NCBI RefSeq assembly: GCF_900155965.1
Contig: NZ_FTMG01000001.1
Span: forward strand, 744,001 to 808,000
DNA from: Mucilaginibacter lappiensis
GTDB lineage: Bacteria; Bacteroidota; Bacteroidia; Sphingobacteriales; Sphingobacteriaceae
Length of the DNA stretch: 64,000 bases
Direction: 5' to 3'
The position numbers and the translations under genes were made by a program. Shown here piece after piece: positions 8,921 to 16,278 of the stretch (position 1 is its first letter; each line of letters starts with the position of its first letter). The notes beneath the pieces are model-generated. The model searched no databases, had not been told where the DNA came from, and saw only the letters and a list, made by a program, of their open reading frames with translations.

Positions 8921-8928
8921 CAAATTTA
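8921..8928 (-). promoter_or_regulatory. Candidate -7 element of bioB
   Basis: Read on the minus strand this is TAAATTTG, matching TAnnTTTG, with a predicted leader of about 15-20 nt. No -33 TTTG is evident. Confidence 0.4.
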
Positions 8929-8947
8929 TAATAATTAGTGATTTAGT

Positions 8948-9089
8948 GAATTAGTGATTTAGCGATTTATTGTCTTGAATCAGAATTTACAGAATTAAAG
9001 AATTAACAAGATCTTAACTATAGTCTTTAATCCCGTCTAAAAAACCTAATAACCATCTAAATAACAGATACTTCCATAATCACTAATTC
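8948..9089. repeat. Word-type inverted repeat between bioB and mgtE
   Basis: GAATTAGTGATT (8948-8959) and AATCACTAATTC (9078-9089) form a perfect 12-bp inverted pair. The left side carries further direct copies of TTAGTGA. The element almost fills the gap between the bioB start and the mgtE stop. The sequence between the arms is AT-rich with no other recognisable signal. Confidence 0.6.
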
Positions 9090-9099
9090 AATAATTAAT

Positions 9100-10455
9100 T
9101 TAGTGGTGCAACAAAAGCTTTGTGGCCAGCCAAAGCGGTAATAAAAAGCCTATGCAATCTGTAAATGTGGTAATGATGATGGATGATGCCACCGCCGGAT
9201 CGATCCCTACCCGCTTTAATATCAGCGGGATAGACGCGCCTGTTAAGCCGGCGATGATCAGGTTGCCCGTCATGGCTAAAAACAATACCAGGCCCAGCAT
9301 GGGATTGGCATCGTAAAAAAAAGCCACTGCAAAAACGATCAAACCATTAGCCGCGCCATTGATCATGCCTACCAAAAACTCTTTCAGCACCGTATTGTAG
9401 GCTTGTTTATCGCTCAGATCGTTTAATGAAATACGCCTTACCGTTACCGCCAGGGCTTGTGTTGCCGCGTTGCCGCCCATCCCTGCAATAATGGTCATAT
9501 AGGCCGAAATAATGGAAAGCTTGGCCACTGTAGAATCAAAATCACGGATGATGGATGCTGCCAGGAACGCGGTACCCAGATTGATCACCAACCAGGGTAA
9601 ACGGCTTTTTACCGCATCTTTCCAGTTACCGCTCAACTCTTCATCCTCAGATACACCCGATATTTTCAAAATATCTTCGGTATTTTCTTCCTCCATTACG
9701 TCGATGATATCATCCACCGTAACACGGCCCAGCAGTTTCATATGTTCATCAACTACCGGGATACTGGTAAGATTATATTGCGATATTAAACGGGCCACCT
9801 CTTCCTGGTCAACATCGGCTTTTACATATACAAAGGTTGTTTGTACCAGGTCGCTGATCCGCGCATCCGCCTTTGCTTTAATAAGTGTTTTTATAGATAA
9901 TATACCTTTCAATGTAGCTGCATCATCAATTACATAAATGGTATATAGTTCCTCCATCTCTTCCGATTGATGGATGATCTCGTCGAGCGCGTCCTTTTTA
10001 TCCAGGTTAATATTTACCCGGATAACCTCGGAGTTCATCAAACCACCCGCTGTATCCTCTGCATAACTGAGCAAGGCGCGGATGCTGCTGGCATCCTCCT
10101 GGTCAATATCTTTCAGGATCTCATGCTGCTGCTCTTCATCCAACTGCGAGATAATGTCAGTAGCATCGTCATAGTCCAGCTCTTCAACGATCTCGGTACG
10201 TTTTTCCGGATCAAGGCTCACCAAAAGTTCTTCGGGGTGGTGCTCCTCATCCATTTCCGAAATCACTTCCGATGCGATGTCAGTGGGCAGGATATTGATG
10301 ATGCGTTCTTTAGCCTCCTGCGGAAGTTTCTCAAACAGTATAGCAATCTCAGAGGCGTGGTATCCCTGCAGAACTTTCTCTAACTCAACATCATCACTTT
10401 CCAGAGCGGCTTTAATGCGGAGCAGGTCGGTTTTATCGATTTCAAAAGATTGCAT
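9100..10455 (-). CDS. mgtE: MgtE magnesium transporter
   Basis: The 451-residue protein has the MgtE order: a cytosolic acidic N domain (residues 1-130, with repeated armadillo-like helices), two CBS domains (about 135-260), a plug helix, and five membrane segments from about residue 290. The pore segment GMGGNAATQALAV is the conserved ion-path signature. MgtE is a Mg2+ channel gated by Mg2+ bound in its cytosolic domains. It is transcribed alone. A second Mg2+ transporter, corA, lies at 21.4 kb. Confidence 0.96.
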   Translation of the reverse strand: MQSFEIDKTDLLRIKAALESDDVELEKVLQGYHASEIAILFEKLPQEAKERIINILPTDIASEVISEMDEEHHPEELLVSLDPEKRTEIVEELDYDDATDIISQLDEEQQHEILKDIDQEDASSIRALLSYAEDTAGGLMNSEVIRVNINLDKKDALDEIIHQSEEMEELYTIYVIDDAATLKGILSIKTLIKAKADARISDLVQTTFVYVKADVDQEEVARLISQYNLTSIPVVDEHMKLLGRVTVDDIIDVMEEENTEDILKISGVSEDEELSGNWKDAVKSRLPWLVINLGTAFLAASIIRDFDSTVAKLSIISAYMTIIAGMGGNAATQALAVTVRRISLNDLSDKQAYNTVLKEFLVGMINGAANGLIVFAVAFFYDANPMLGLVLFLAMTGNLIIAGLTGASIPLILKRVGIDPAVASSIIITTFTDCIGFLLPLWLATKLLLHH

Positions 10456-10524
10456 ATTCCGACTAAAATAATCATTTATGCCACAAAAAGAGTATTAAAA
10501 ATGACTTTGGGATCATGAGATGTT

Positions 10525-10614
10525 TGGACTATAGGACTTTTAGATTATAGGAAGCAATTAATGGTACTATATTCAAATCCCATATTCTCATCATCCTAAA
10601 ATCCCATAGTCCCA
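10525..10614. repeat. Imperfect inverted repeat between mgtE and the YigZ-type gene
   Basis: The left part contains TGGACTATAGGACTTTTAG (10525-10543). The reverse complement of 10595-10614 is TGGGACTATGGGATTTTAGG. The spacer is about 51 nt. The right arm ends directly at the stop codon of the upstream gene. The words TATAGGAC and CTATGGGAT recur, as in the other intergenic repeats here. Confidence 0.65.
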
Positions 10615-11229
10615 TCACAAACTGTGATCATATTTCGCGACAGCCCCATTTACCTTACTTATTTTAAATAAGGTTTGCTCTACCTGGGTTTTGCGGATGG
10701 AAACCTGTATGCGGCAGTCATTATCAAATTGCTGGCTGAGTATATTCAGGTTATCATCTTTGATGATGCGCATCACATCATTCATTTGCAGATAATCAAA
10801 CGTAATGGTATAAATATCGTTCACGGTTTTATGAATGATGGCTGCCTGGTTCAATGCCTCTTCAGTAGCGCCTTTGTAAGCATTTATTAAACCGGGTACA
10901 CCCAACAAGGTACCGCCAAAGTAGCGCACAACTACCACTAATATATTGGTCAGATCGCGTGATAGCAATGTATTGAGTATGGGCCGACCGGCAGTACCCG
11001 AAGGTTCACCATCATCGTTAACCCTGAACACCGATCTGTCGATACTTAAACGCATGGCCCAGCAATGATGATTGGCTTTCGGATGTTCTGCTTTCAAATT
11101 GGCTACAATGCCCTTGATATCGTTCTCGGAATTGATAGGATAAGCATAAGCCAGGAATTTGCTTCCGCGATCGCGGAATATGCCTTCAGTTGGTTGTTCA
11201 ATCGTTTTGTAAGTATCGTCAAAAAGCAT
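10615..11229 (-). CDS. YigZ/IMPACT-family protein
   Basis: The 204-residue protein has the two domains of the UPF0029/IMPACT family. The N-terminal domain contains DDGEPSGTAGRPIL (about residues 76-89) and RYFGGTLLGVPGL (about 103-115), the two family signatures. The C-terminal DUF1949 domain has a ferredoxin-like fold and the FDYLQMNDVMRI stretch. Bacterial members are cytosolic and of uncertain function; the eukaryotic homologue binds the translation regulator Gcn1. The gene is flanked by repeat-bearing gaps and lacks an obvious operon partner. Confidence 0.92.
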   Translation of the reverse strand: MLFDDTYKTIEQPTEGIFRDRGSKFLAYAYPINSENDIKGIVANLKAEHPKANHHCWAMRLSIDRSVFRVNDDGEPSGTAGRPILNTLLSRDLTNILVVVVRYFGGTLLGVPGLINAYKGATEEALNQAAIIHKTVNDIYTITFDYLQMNDVMRIIKDDNLNILSQQFDNDCRIQVSIRKTQVEQTLFKISKVNGAVAKYDHSL

Positions 11230-11322
11230 TTTTTAAACTAAAAGCAGAAGGCGGAAAGCTAAAAGCTAATGCCATCTTTATTTTTTTACGGGTCAGAGGA
11301 TAAAAATCACTAACTCAGTAAT

Positions 11323-12204
11323 TCACAAATTAAGAAACCCCAGTGTTTGCGGGAAATAAATGATCACAATGGCCAGCACAGCCACCACTATACCAATTTT
11401 GTTCAGCGTGCTTAGTTTTTCTTTAAATATGAATATCCCGATAAAAGTTCCCGCTATAATTACACCAATGTTCATGGATGAGAATACGGCCGAAGGACTA
11501 TTGGCCAAAGCCTGATGAGCCTTTAAGTAGAACAGGATATTGCCAAAATTCGCTACTCCCAGTATCCACCCAATAAGAATATGCGGCCAGGAAAATTTTG
11601 TTTTTTTGGTAGCTACCTGGTAAATAAGTCCGATCATGGATAAGGCAAAGGCCAGTATAAATATCACAAAAATAGCCGAGGTAAATGGCACTTTATTAAT
11701 CTTGGTTATCTGTTTCAAAAGCACATCAATAATTCCAAAACCTAAAAAAACAATGAGTAAATAGATCCAGGAGATTTTGGCAGCCTTATCACGTGAGGCC
11801 TTTTGCCAGGGTATGGAGCATATAATGGCAATAAAGGCCAATACTATACCAATGATCTTCACGGTATCCTTAGCCTCATTGAATATAAAAAATGCTGCGA
11901 AAATGGGAATGAATAGCGATAGCCGCTGCGCTACATCGGTACGTACAATACCTGCAAGCCGTATCGACGAGGCCATGATAACAAACAGCGAGGGAAATAA
12001 GATACCAAGCGCTATGTAGTTATAAATTGGTGCATCCTCAAAACTGATGATGAGCTGCGGTTTAAAAAATATCCAGGTAAGCAATATAGCCATAGAGTAG
12101 TTCCAGGTGATGGCCTGAAATACATCTATGTGATAGCGCTTGGCCAGTTTCAATAACACAGAAACTACAACGCTGCAGCAAATACTTAAAAAAACGTAGA
12201 GCAT
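11323..12204 (-). CDS. EamA/DMT-superfamily permease
   Basis: From the ATG at 12204 the product is 293 residues with about ten hydrophobic segments, the 10-TM layout of drug/metabolite transporters with two EamA repeats. A longer in-frame version would begin with TTG at 12243, but those codons lie inside a repetitive inverted-repeat element, so the ATG start (MLYVFLSICC) is preferred. The substrate cannot be told. A lysine-rich cytosolic loop (about residues 140-150) separates the halves. The gene sits downstream of ribD on the same strand, with the repeat element between them. Confidence 0.85.
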   Translation of the reverse strand: MLYVFLSICCSVVVSVLLKLAKRYHIDVFQAITWNYSMAILLTWIFFKPQLIISFEDAPIYNYIALGILFPSLFVIMASSIRLAGIVRTDVAQRLSLFIPIFAAFFIFNEAKDTVKIIGIVLAFIAIICSIPWQKASRDKAAKISWIYLLIVFLGFGIIDVLLKQITKINKVPFTSAIFVIFILAFALSMIGLIYQVATKKTKFSWPHILIGWILGVANFGNILFYLKAHQALANSPSAVFSSMNIGVIIAGTFIGIFIFKEKLSTLNKIGIVVAVLAIVIIYFPQTLGFLNL

Positions 12205-12214
12205 TATTATAATT

Positions 12215-12323
12215 GGTATCAAGTAGTTAGTATCAAGTATCAAGATTTTTCATCAATTAAGCATCTAGTTTTCACGACCGTACTTTTCTGGTCGTGGTAC
12301 TTGATACTAGCTACTTGACACTT
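12215..12323. repeat. Inverted repeat of the TATCAAGTAG family with a nested hairpin
   Basis: The left arm (12215-12244) and right arm (12297-12323) are inverted copies with a few mismatches; the left includes GGTATCAAGTAGTTAGTATC. Inside lies a second hairpin, CACGACC (12273-12279) with GGTCGTG (12290-12296). The right arm runs into the ribD stop codon. The arms share most of their sequence with the perfect repeat at 25558-25706. Confidence 0.85.
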
Positions 12324-13368
12324 AAATAGTATGTACTATCTGCAGGCGGTCATTGCCCGATGATAATTCTTCTGCAATTATACCTGTTATTTGCGGGGCT
12401 TTTATACCCTTTTTTAAAACAGTTTTCCCGGTGAATATGCGGGCTTCGTCCCAAAGACCAGCTTCTATAAAACTTTCCAACGTGCGGGCGCCACCTTCAA
12501 TAATAACCGACTGGATATCCTGCAGGTATAACTGATATAAAATATACTGGGGTACATAACGGTCAAAATCTTCCAGGGCTATGTACTTATTTTTGCCGTC
12601 CACGTCAAATTTAACCTCATTAAATAGGAATGTTTCGACCGATTGGTCAAATACATTCAGATCTTTATTTAACTCCAGCCGTCTATCTATTACTACCCGC
12701 TTAGGCGATTTACCCTCCCAGTAGCGCACATTAAGCTTTGGATTGTCAATGGCTGCCGTGTTTTTACCTATCAGTATAGCATCCTCTTCACTTCGCCATT
12801 TGTGCACCAGTCTGCGCGATTCTTCACCGGTGATCCAAAGCTGGCTATTATCATCAGGGGCGAAAAAACCATCGGTGGTCTGCGCCCATTTTAATATAAT
12901 ATATGGCCGGTGTTTTTGTATCCGTGTAAAAAAACGGCGGTTAAGCCATTGGCATTCTTTTTCCAGCACATCCGCTATTACCTCGATGCCTGCTGCTTTT
13001 AATTTAGCGATACCCTTGCCGTCAACCTGTTCAAAGGTATCTCGACAGCCCACCACCACTACCGGTATCTGGTGTTTGATGATCAGATCGGCACAAGGCG
13101 GGGTTTTGCCGTAATGCGCGCATGGCTCTAGCGAAACATATATGATAGATTGTTTTAACAACTCGGCAGCATTATCAAACCGCGAGGTTACCTGGGCAAT
13201 GGCATTCACTTCGGCATGGGCCTGGCCATATTTTTGGTGATAGCCCTCGCCTATTATTTTATCATCATGAACTACAACCGCCCCAACCATTGGGTTTGGA
13301 CTTACCTGCCCAGCACCCAGTTGGGCAAGTTCCAGGCAGCGCTGCATATATTTTTCATGTTTAAGCAT
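12322..13368 (-). CDS. ribD: Bifunctional riboflavin deaminase/reductase
   Basis: The 348-residue protein has the usual two-domain order of RibD. The deaminase domain (about 1-145) shows the zinc ligands in GQAHAEVNAI and in EPCAHYGKTPPCADLI. The reductase domain (about 150-348) contains the NADPH-binding VIIEGGARTLESF stretch near the C-terminus. The enzyme deaminates the pyrimidine and then reduces the ribosyl side chain, the second and third steps of riboflavin synthesis. It is divergent from prmC with only 33 bp between the start codons. Confidence 0.96.
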   Translation of the reverse strand: MLKHEKYMQRCLELAQLGAGQVSPNPMVGAVVVHDDKIIGEGYHQKYGQAHAEVNAIAQVTSRFDNAAELLKQSIIYVSLEPCAHYGKTPPCADLIIKHQIPVVVVGCRDTFEQVDGKGIAKLKAAGIEVIADVLEKECQWLNRRFFTRIQKHRPYIILKWAQTTDGFFAPDDNSQLWITGEESRRLVHKWRSEEDAILIGKNTAAIDNPKLNVRYWEGKSPKRVVIDRRLELNKDLNVFDQSVETFLFNEVKFDVDGKNKYIALEDFDRYVPQYILYQLYLQDIQSVIIEGGARTLESFIEAGLWDEARIFTGKTVLKKGIKAPQITGIIAEELSSGNDRLQIVHTI

Positions 13369-13401
13369 GCTGCAAAAGTAGCTTTTATGTTACTTTGTTG
13401 C

Positions 13402-14280
13402 ATGATTACAATAAAGGATGTTTTTGAAGATTACAAACAGCTGAACAATATTTACGACAGTACGGAGATGGAAGCTCTTACTTTATTGGTCATCAGCGAA
13501 ATAAGCAAGCTATCAAAGGCATCTATTAAAGCATTCCCCGAGCGGGAATTAAGTACGGAACAAAGCGAAGTGCTAAAAACTATACTCACCCGGTTGCAAA
13601 CTGGCGAACCGGTACAGTACATTTTAGGCGAAACGGAATTTTACGGTTTACCTTTTAAAGTAAGCCCTTCGGTGCTTATCCCCCGCCCCGAAACCGAGGA
13701 ATTGGTGGAATGGATATTATCTGTTTGTGGCGGGCACTTTGCCCAAAATAGTGACCAATTTGAGGGAGCCATACTTGATATCGGTACAGGCAGTGGTTGC
13801 ATCGCTATCAGCTTAAAAAAGAACCTGCCTAATGCAAATGTTTCGGCAGTTGATATATCTGAGCCCGCACTACAAACCGCAAAGGATAACGCAGTATTAA
13901 ATCAGGTTGAGGTTCATTTTGTTCATAGTGATATTTTGGATTGGCGGGCTCAAGACTCCAAATTCAACATGTATAATTTAATAGTCAGTAATCCGCCATA
14001 TGTTACACCTCATGACAAGCAACAGATGCATACCAACGTAACGGATCATGAGCCACACAGCGCTTTGTTTGTACCAGAGAATGATCCCTTATTATTTTAT
14101 AACGCTATCGCCGATTTTGCTTTGCTCAAGCTGCCTACCAAAGGCTTATTATTTTTTGAGATCAACGAAAATTACGGCAATCAGACTGTTGAAATGCTTC
14201 AAAAAAAGGGTTTTACCGACATTGTTTTAAAACAGGACATGAGCGGTCGGGACAGAATGATAAAAGCCGCGACCATATAA
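13402..14280 (+). CDS. prmC: Peptide chain release factor N5-glutamine methyltransferase
   Basis: From the ATG at 13402 the protein is 292 residues, normal for PrmC. The frame extends upstream to 13216, but that part overlaps ribD and is low-complexity hydrophobic sequence. The N-terminal helical domain ends with GEPVQYILGETEFYGL. The methyltransferase core has DIGTGSGCIAISL for SAM binding and NPPY (residues 197-200), which binds the glutamine substrate. PrmC methylates the GGQ glutamine of release factors. A TTACTTTG element just upstream of the start may be part of the promoter. Confidence 0.95.
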   Translation: MITIKDVFEDYKQLNNIYDSTEMEALTLLVISEISKLSKASIKAFPERELSTEQSEVLKTILTRLQTGEPVQYILGETEFYGLPFKVSPSVLIPRPETEELVEWILSVCGGHFAQNSDQFEGAILDIGTGSGCIAISLKKNLPNANVSAVDISEPALQTAKDNAVLNQVEVHFVHSDILDWRAQDSKFNMYNLIVSNPPYVTPHDKQQMHTNVTDHEPHSALFVPENDPLLFYNAIADFALLKLPTKGLLFFEINENYGNQTVEMLQKKGFTDIVLKQDMSGRDRMIKAATI

Positions 14281-14296
14281 GTGGCAGCGGCTTGTT

Positions 14297-14316
14297 AACC
14301 AGAAATAACGCTGGTT
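14297..14316 (+). terminator. Weak hairpin after prmC
   Basis: AACCAG (14297-14302) pairs with CTGGTT (14311-14316) and is followed by a T-rich stretch. The stem is only 6 bp, so termination is tentative. Confidence 0.3.
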
Positions 14317-14346
14317 GTTTATTTAGTAACAGTTAATTAGGGATAC

Positions 14347-14685
14347 TTAGTTGTAGTTGATCTGCTGGATCATTTTATAATGCCCGTACCTGCTCAGATC
14401 ACTGTTAACTGCTATCTTGAGTTTAAATTTATTTATCTCAAATATCAATTTCTTTTTTACTGATGGTAATTCGTCGTTCATCAAAACACTCAATTCATTT
14501 TCGGCTTCTATAATTGTAGCTACCGAAGACCGGAACACCTGATCATTAATACAATATAATTGTTCAACCACGCCATCATAGCGCTCTAAAAGTACCTGAA
14601 GCATGTATGCATTAATTTTCGAATAGTTACCCAAATCGTCAAACAACTCTTTTAGCTCATTTAATTCATCTATATAATCTAACAT
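14347..14685 (-). CDS. Hypothetical 112-residue protein
   Basis: I do not recognise this protein. It is mostly helical in appearance, acidic at the N-terminus (LDYIDELNELKELFDDLG) and lysine-rich later (about residues 75-92). It has no signal peptide or membrane segment. Two cysteines at most are present and no catalytic motif is visible. It lies alone between prmC (convergent) and xerD (upstream, same strand, 152 bp away). Codon use looks like that of its neighbours. It is probably a real gene, given the clean ATG and the length of the open frame in an otherwise empty gap. Confidence 0.65.
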   Translation of the reverse strand: MLDYIDELNELKELFDDLGNYSKINAYMLQVLLERYDGVVEQLYCINDQVFRSSVATIIEAENELSVLMNDELPSVKKKLIFEINKFKLKIAVNSDLSRYGHYKMIQQINYN

Positions 14686-14837
14686 GTTATTAATCTTTAA
14701 TTAACCATAACAACTCAAATGCCGAAACTTACTTAAACTCAGTATCATGTGTGTTAATTAAATTTCACAAAACAAGCTGGGCAAATTCCGCCACAATCGG
14801 GGAATTACCATACCACCTGGCAGTATTTTTTTCTTGA

Positions 14838-15737
14838 TCAACTACGCGGATGAAACTGACTGATAGTACTTTTCAGGTATTCACGGTCAAGATGCGTATA
14901 TATTTCGGTAGTTGTTATGCTTTCATGCCCCAGCATTTCCTGTACGGCCCGTAAATCGGCTCCTCCTTCTACCAGGTGCGTGGCAAAAGAGTGCCGGAAA
15001 GTGTGCGGACTGATAGCTTTATTCAGTCCAATGCGCCCGGCTAGTTCTTTGATCAGCAGAAAAATATAAACCCGACTTAAGCGCGTTCCCCGTCGGTTCA
15101 GGAAAACGATATCTTCTTCGCCTTTTTTAATAGCGACATGAACCCTCACGTGTTCAATCCACATTTTAAGCGCTTTTATGGCTTCGGCACCTATGGGTAC
15201 TAAACGTTCTTTACTCCCTTTACCGGTCACTTTTATAAATTCAATATCCAGGTACAGGTTTGAGAGTTTAAGCTCAGTCAGCTCCGACACGCGCAGACCG
15301 CTGCCATACAGTGTTTCTAATATAGCTTTATTACGGGCGCCTTCGGGTTTGGACAGGTCAATAGCTGCTATGAGCCTGTTGATATCCTGGTAGCTCAGGG
15401 TATCGGGTAGTTTACGTTGTATCCGGGGCGACTCCAGTAATTCTGATGGATCTGTTTTGATGATGTCCTCCATCAGTAGGTATTTGTAAAAAGCCTTGAT
15501 GCCTGACAGTATCCTGGCCTGCGATGATGGGATCATGCCCAGTTCATTTACCCAGGCAATAAATAATCGTAAATCGCTTAAAGTAATGGTTTCCGGCTTC
15601 AATTGGGTTTGCTGGGCATCGGCAAACTGGGATAACTTTTCTATATCGCGGCTGTATGACTCGATAGAGTTATCGGCCAACGATTTTTCTAACTTCAAAT
15701 AGGCCTGAAAACCTTTTATTGCCGAACGCCACTCCAA
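14838..15737 (-). CDS. xerD: XerD-type tyrosine recombinase
   Basis: At 299 residues this has the length of XerC/XerD. All catalytic residues can be placed: R149 in GSGLRVSEL, K173 in TGKGSKERL, H245 and R248 in SPHTFRHSFATHL, H271 in LGHESITTTEIY and nucleophile Y280. The N-terminal SAM-like domain (1-105) starts EWRSAIKGFQAYLKLEKSL. The start codon is TTG at 15737, because a stop lies three codons upstream and no ATG is available near it. XerD resolves chromosome dimers at dif with XerC. I saw no dif-like site nearby. It is divergent from aroQ by 40 bp. Confidence 0.93.
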   Translation of the reverse strand: MEWRSAIKGFQAYLKLEKSLADNSIESYSRDIEKLSQFADAQQTQLKPETITLSDLRLFIAWVNELGMIPSSQARILSGIKAFYKYLLMEDIIKTDPSELLESPRIQRKLPDTLSYQDINRLIAAIDLSKPEGARNKAILETLYGSGLRVSELTELKLSNLYLDIEFIKVTGKGSKERLVPIGAEAIKALKMWIEHVRVHVAIKKGEEDIVFLNRRGTRLSRVYIFLLIKELAGRIGLNKAISPHTFRHSFATHLVEGGADLRAVQEMLGHESITTTEIYTHLDREYLKSTISQFHPRS

Positions 15738-15777
15738 TTGATTTTAGTTTTAATGATTTATGGTTAAGTTTGAGCTA

Positions 15778-16197
15778 ATGAATATACAAATTATAAACGG
15801 CCCTAATTTAAACCTGCTTGGTGTACGCGAAAAGTCAATTTATGGCGATGCCAGCTTTGAAACTTATCTTGACAGCCTACGCAAGCGCTATGCAAACATC
15901 ACTATTAATTATTACCAAAGTAATGTTGAGGGCGAAATTATAAACAAACTACACGAAATTGGTTTTTCGTACGATGGAATTGTACTGAATGCCGGCGCAT
16001 ACACCCACACATCTATAGCTATTGCTGATGCTATTGCAGCCATTAACACACCGGTTATAGAAGTACATATTTCCAATGTTCACAAACGCGAGGAATTCAG
16101 GCATCGGTCAATGCTGGCAGCTAGCTGCAAAGGCGTAATAGCTGGTTTTGGGATGGACTCCTACCGACTGGCCATTGAAAATCTGACAAACGGGTAA
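15778..16197 (+). CDS. aroQ: Type II 3-dehydroquinate dehydratase
   Basis: From the ATG at 15778 the protein is 139 residues, the normal size for AroQ. Conserved features are GPNLNLLGVRE at the N-terminus, QSNVEGEI, the active-site NAGAYTHTSIAI stretch and EVHISNVHKREEFRHRS, which carries the catalytic histidine and arginine. It dehydrates 3-dehydroquinate in the shikimate pathway as a cytosolic dodecamer. The six extra upstream codons are not conserved in the family. An AT-rich hairpin follows the stop. Confidence 0.96.
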   Translation: MNIQIINGPNLNLLGVREKSIYGDASFETYLDSLRKRYANITINYYQSNVEGEIINKLHEIGFSYDGIVLNAGAYTHTSIAIADAIAAINTPVIEVHISNVHKREEFRHRSMLAASCKGVIAGFGMDSYRLAIENLTNG

Positions 16198-16200
16198 TTT

Positions 16201-16236
16201 GCGTATATTTATTATCATAATGATAAAACGCTTTTT
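16201..16236 (+). terminator. AT-rich hairpin after aroQ
   Basis: GCGT (16201-16204) can pair with ACGC (16228-16231), enclosing the palindrome TTATCATAATGATAA (16212-16226). TTTTTAAAAT follows. It may end the aroQ transcript or act as a binding site in front of the channel gene. Confidence 0.4.
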
Positions 16237-16278
16237 AAAATAAAGTGTTTAACCATGGCGTTTAGCGTATTTATCCCG

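Noticed and set aside
10433..10442. ATCGATTT in the 5' end of mgtE as a LacI site
   Set aside because: It is half of a site only, within coding sequence, and likely chance.
9512..10471. Long plus-strand frames opposite mgtE
   Set aside because: They are shadows of the mgtE coding strand and lack starts or motifs.
12205..12243. TTG start giving 13 more residues to the DMT permease
   Set aside because: The codons lie in a repetitive inverted repeat; the ATG at 12204 begins directly with the first membrane helix.
13216..13401. Upstream extension of prmC by 62 codons
   Set aside because: It overlaps ribD on the other strand and gives non-family sequence; the ATG at 13402 matches the usual start.
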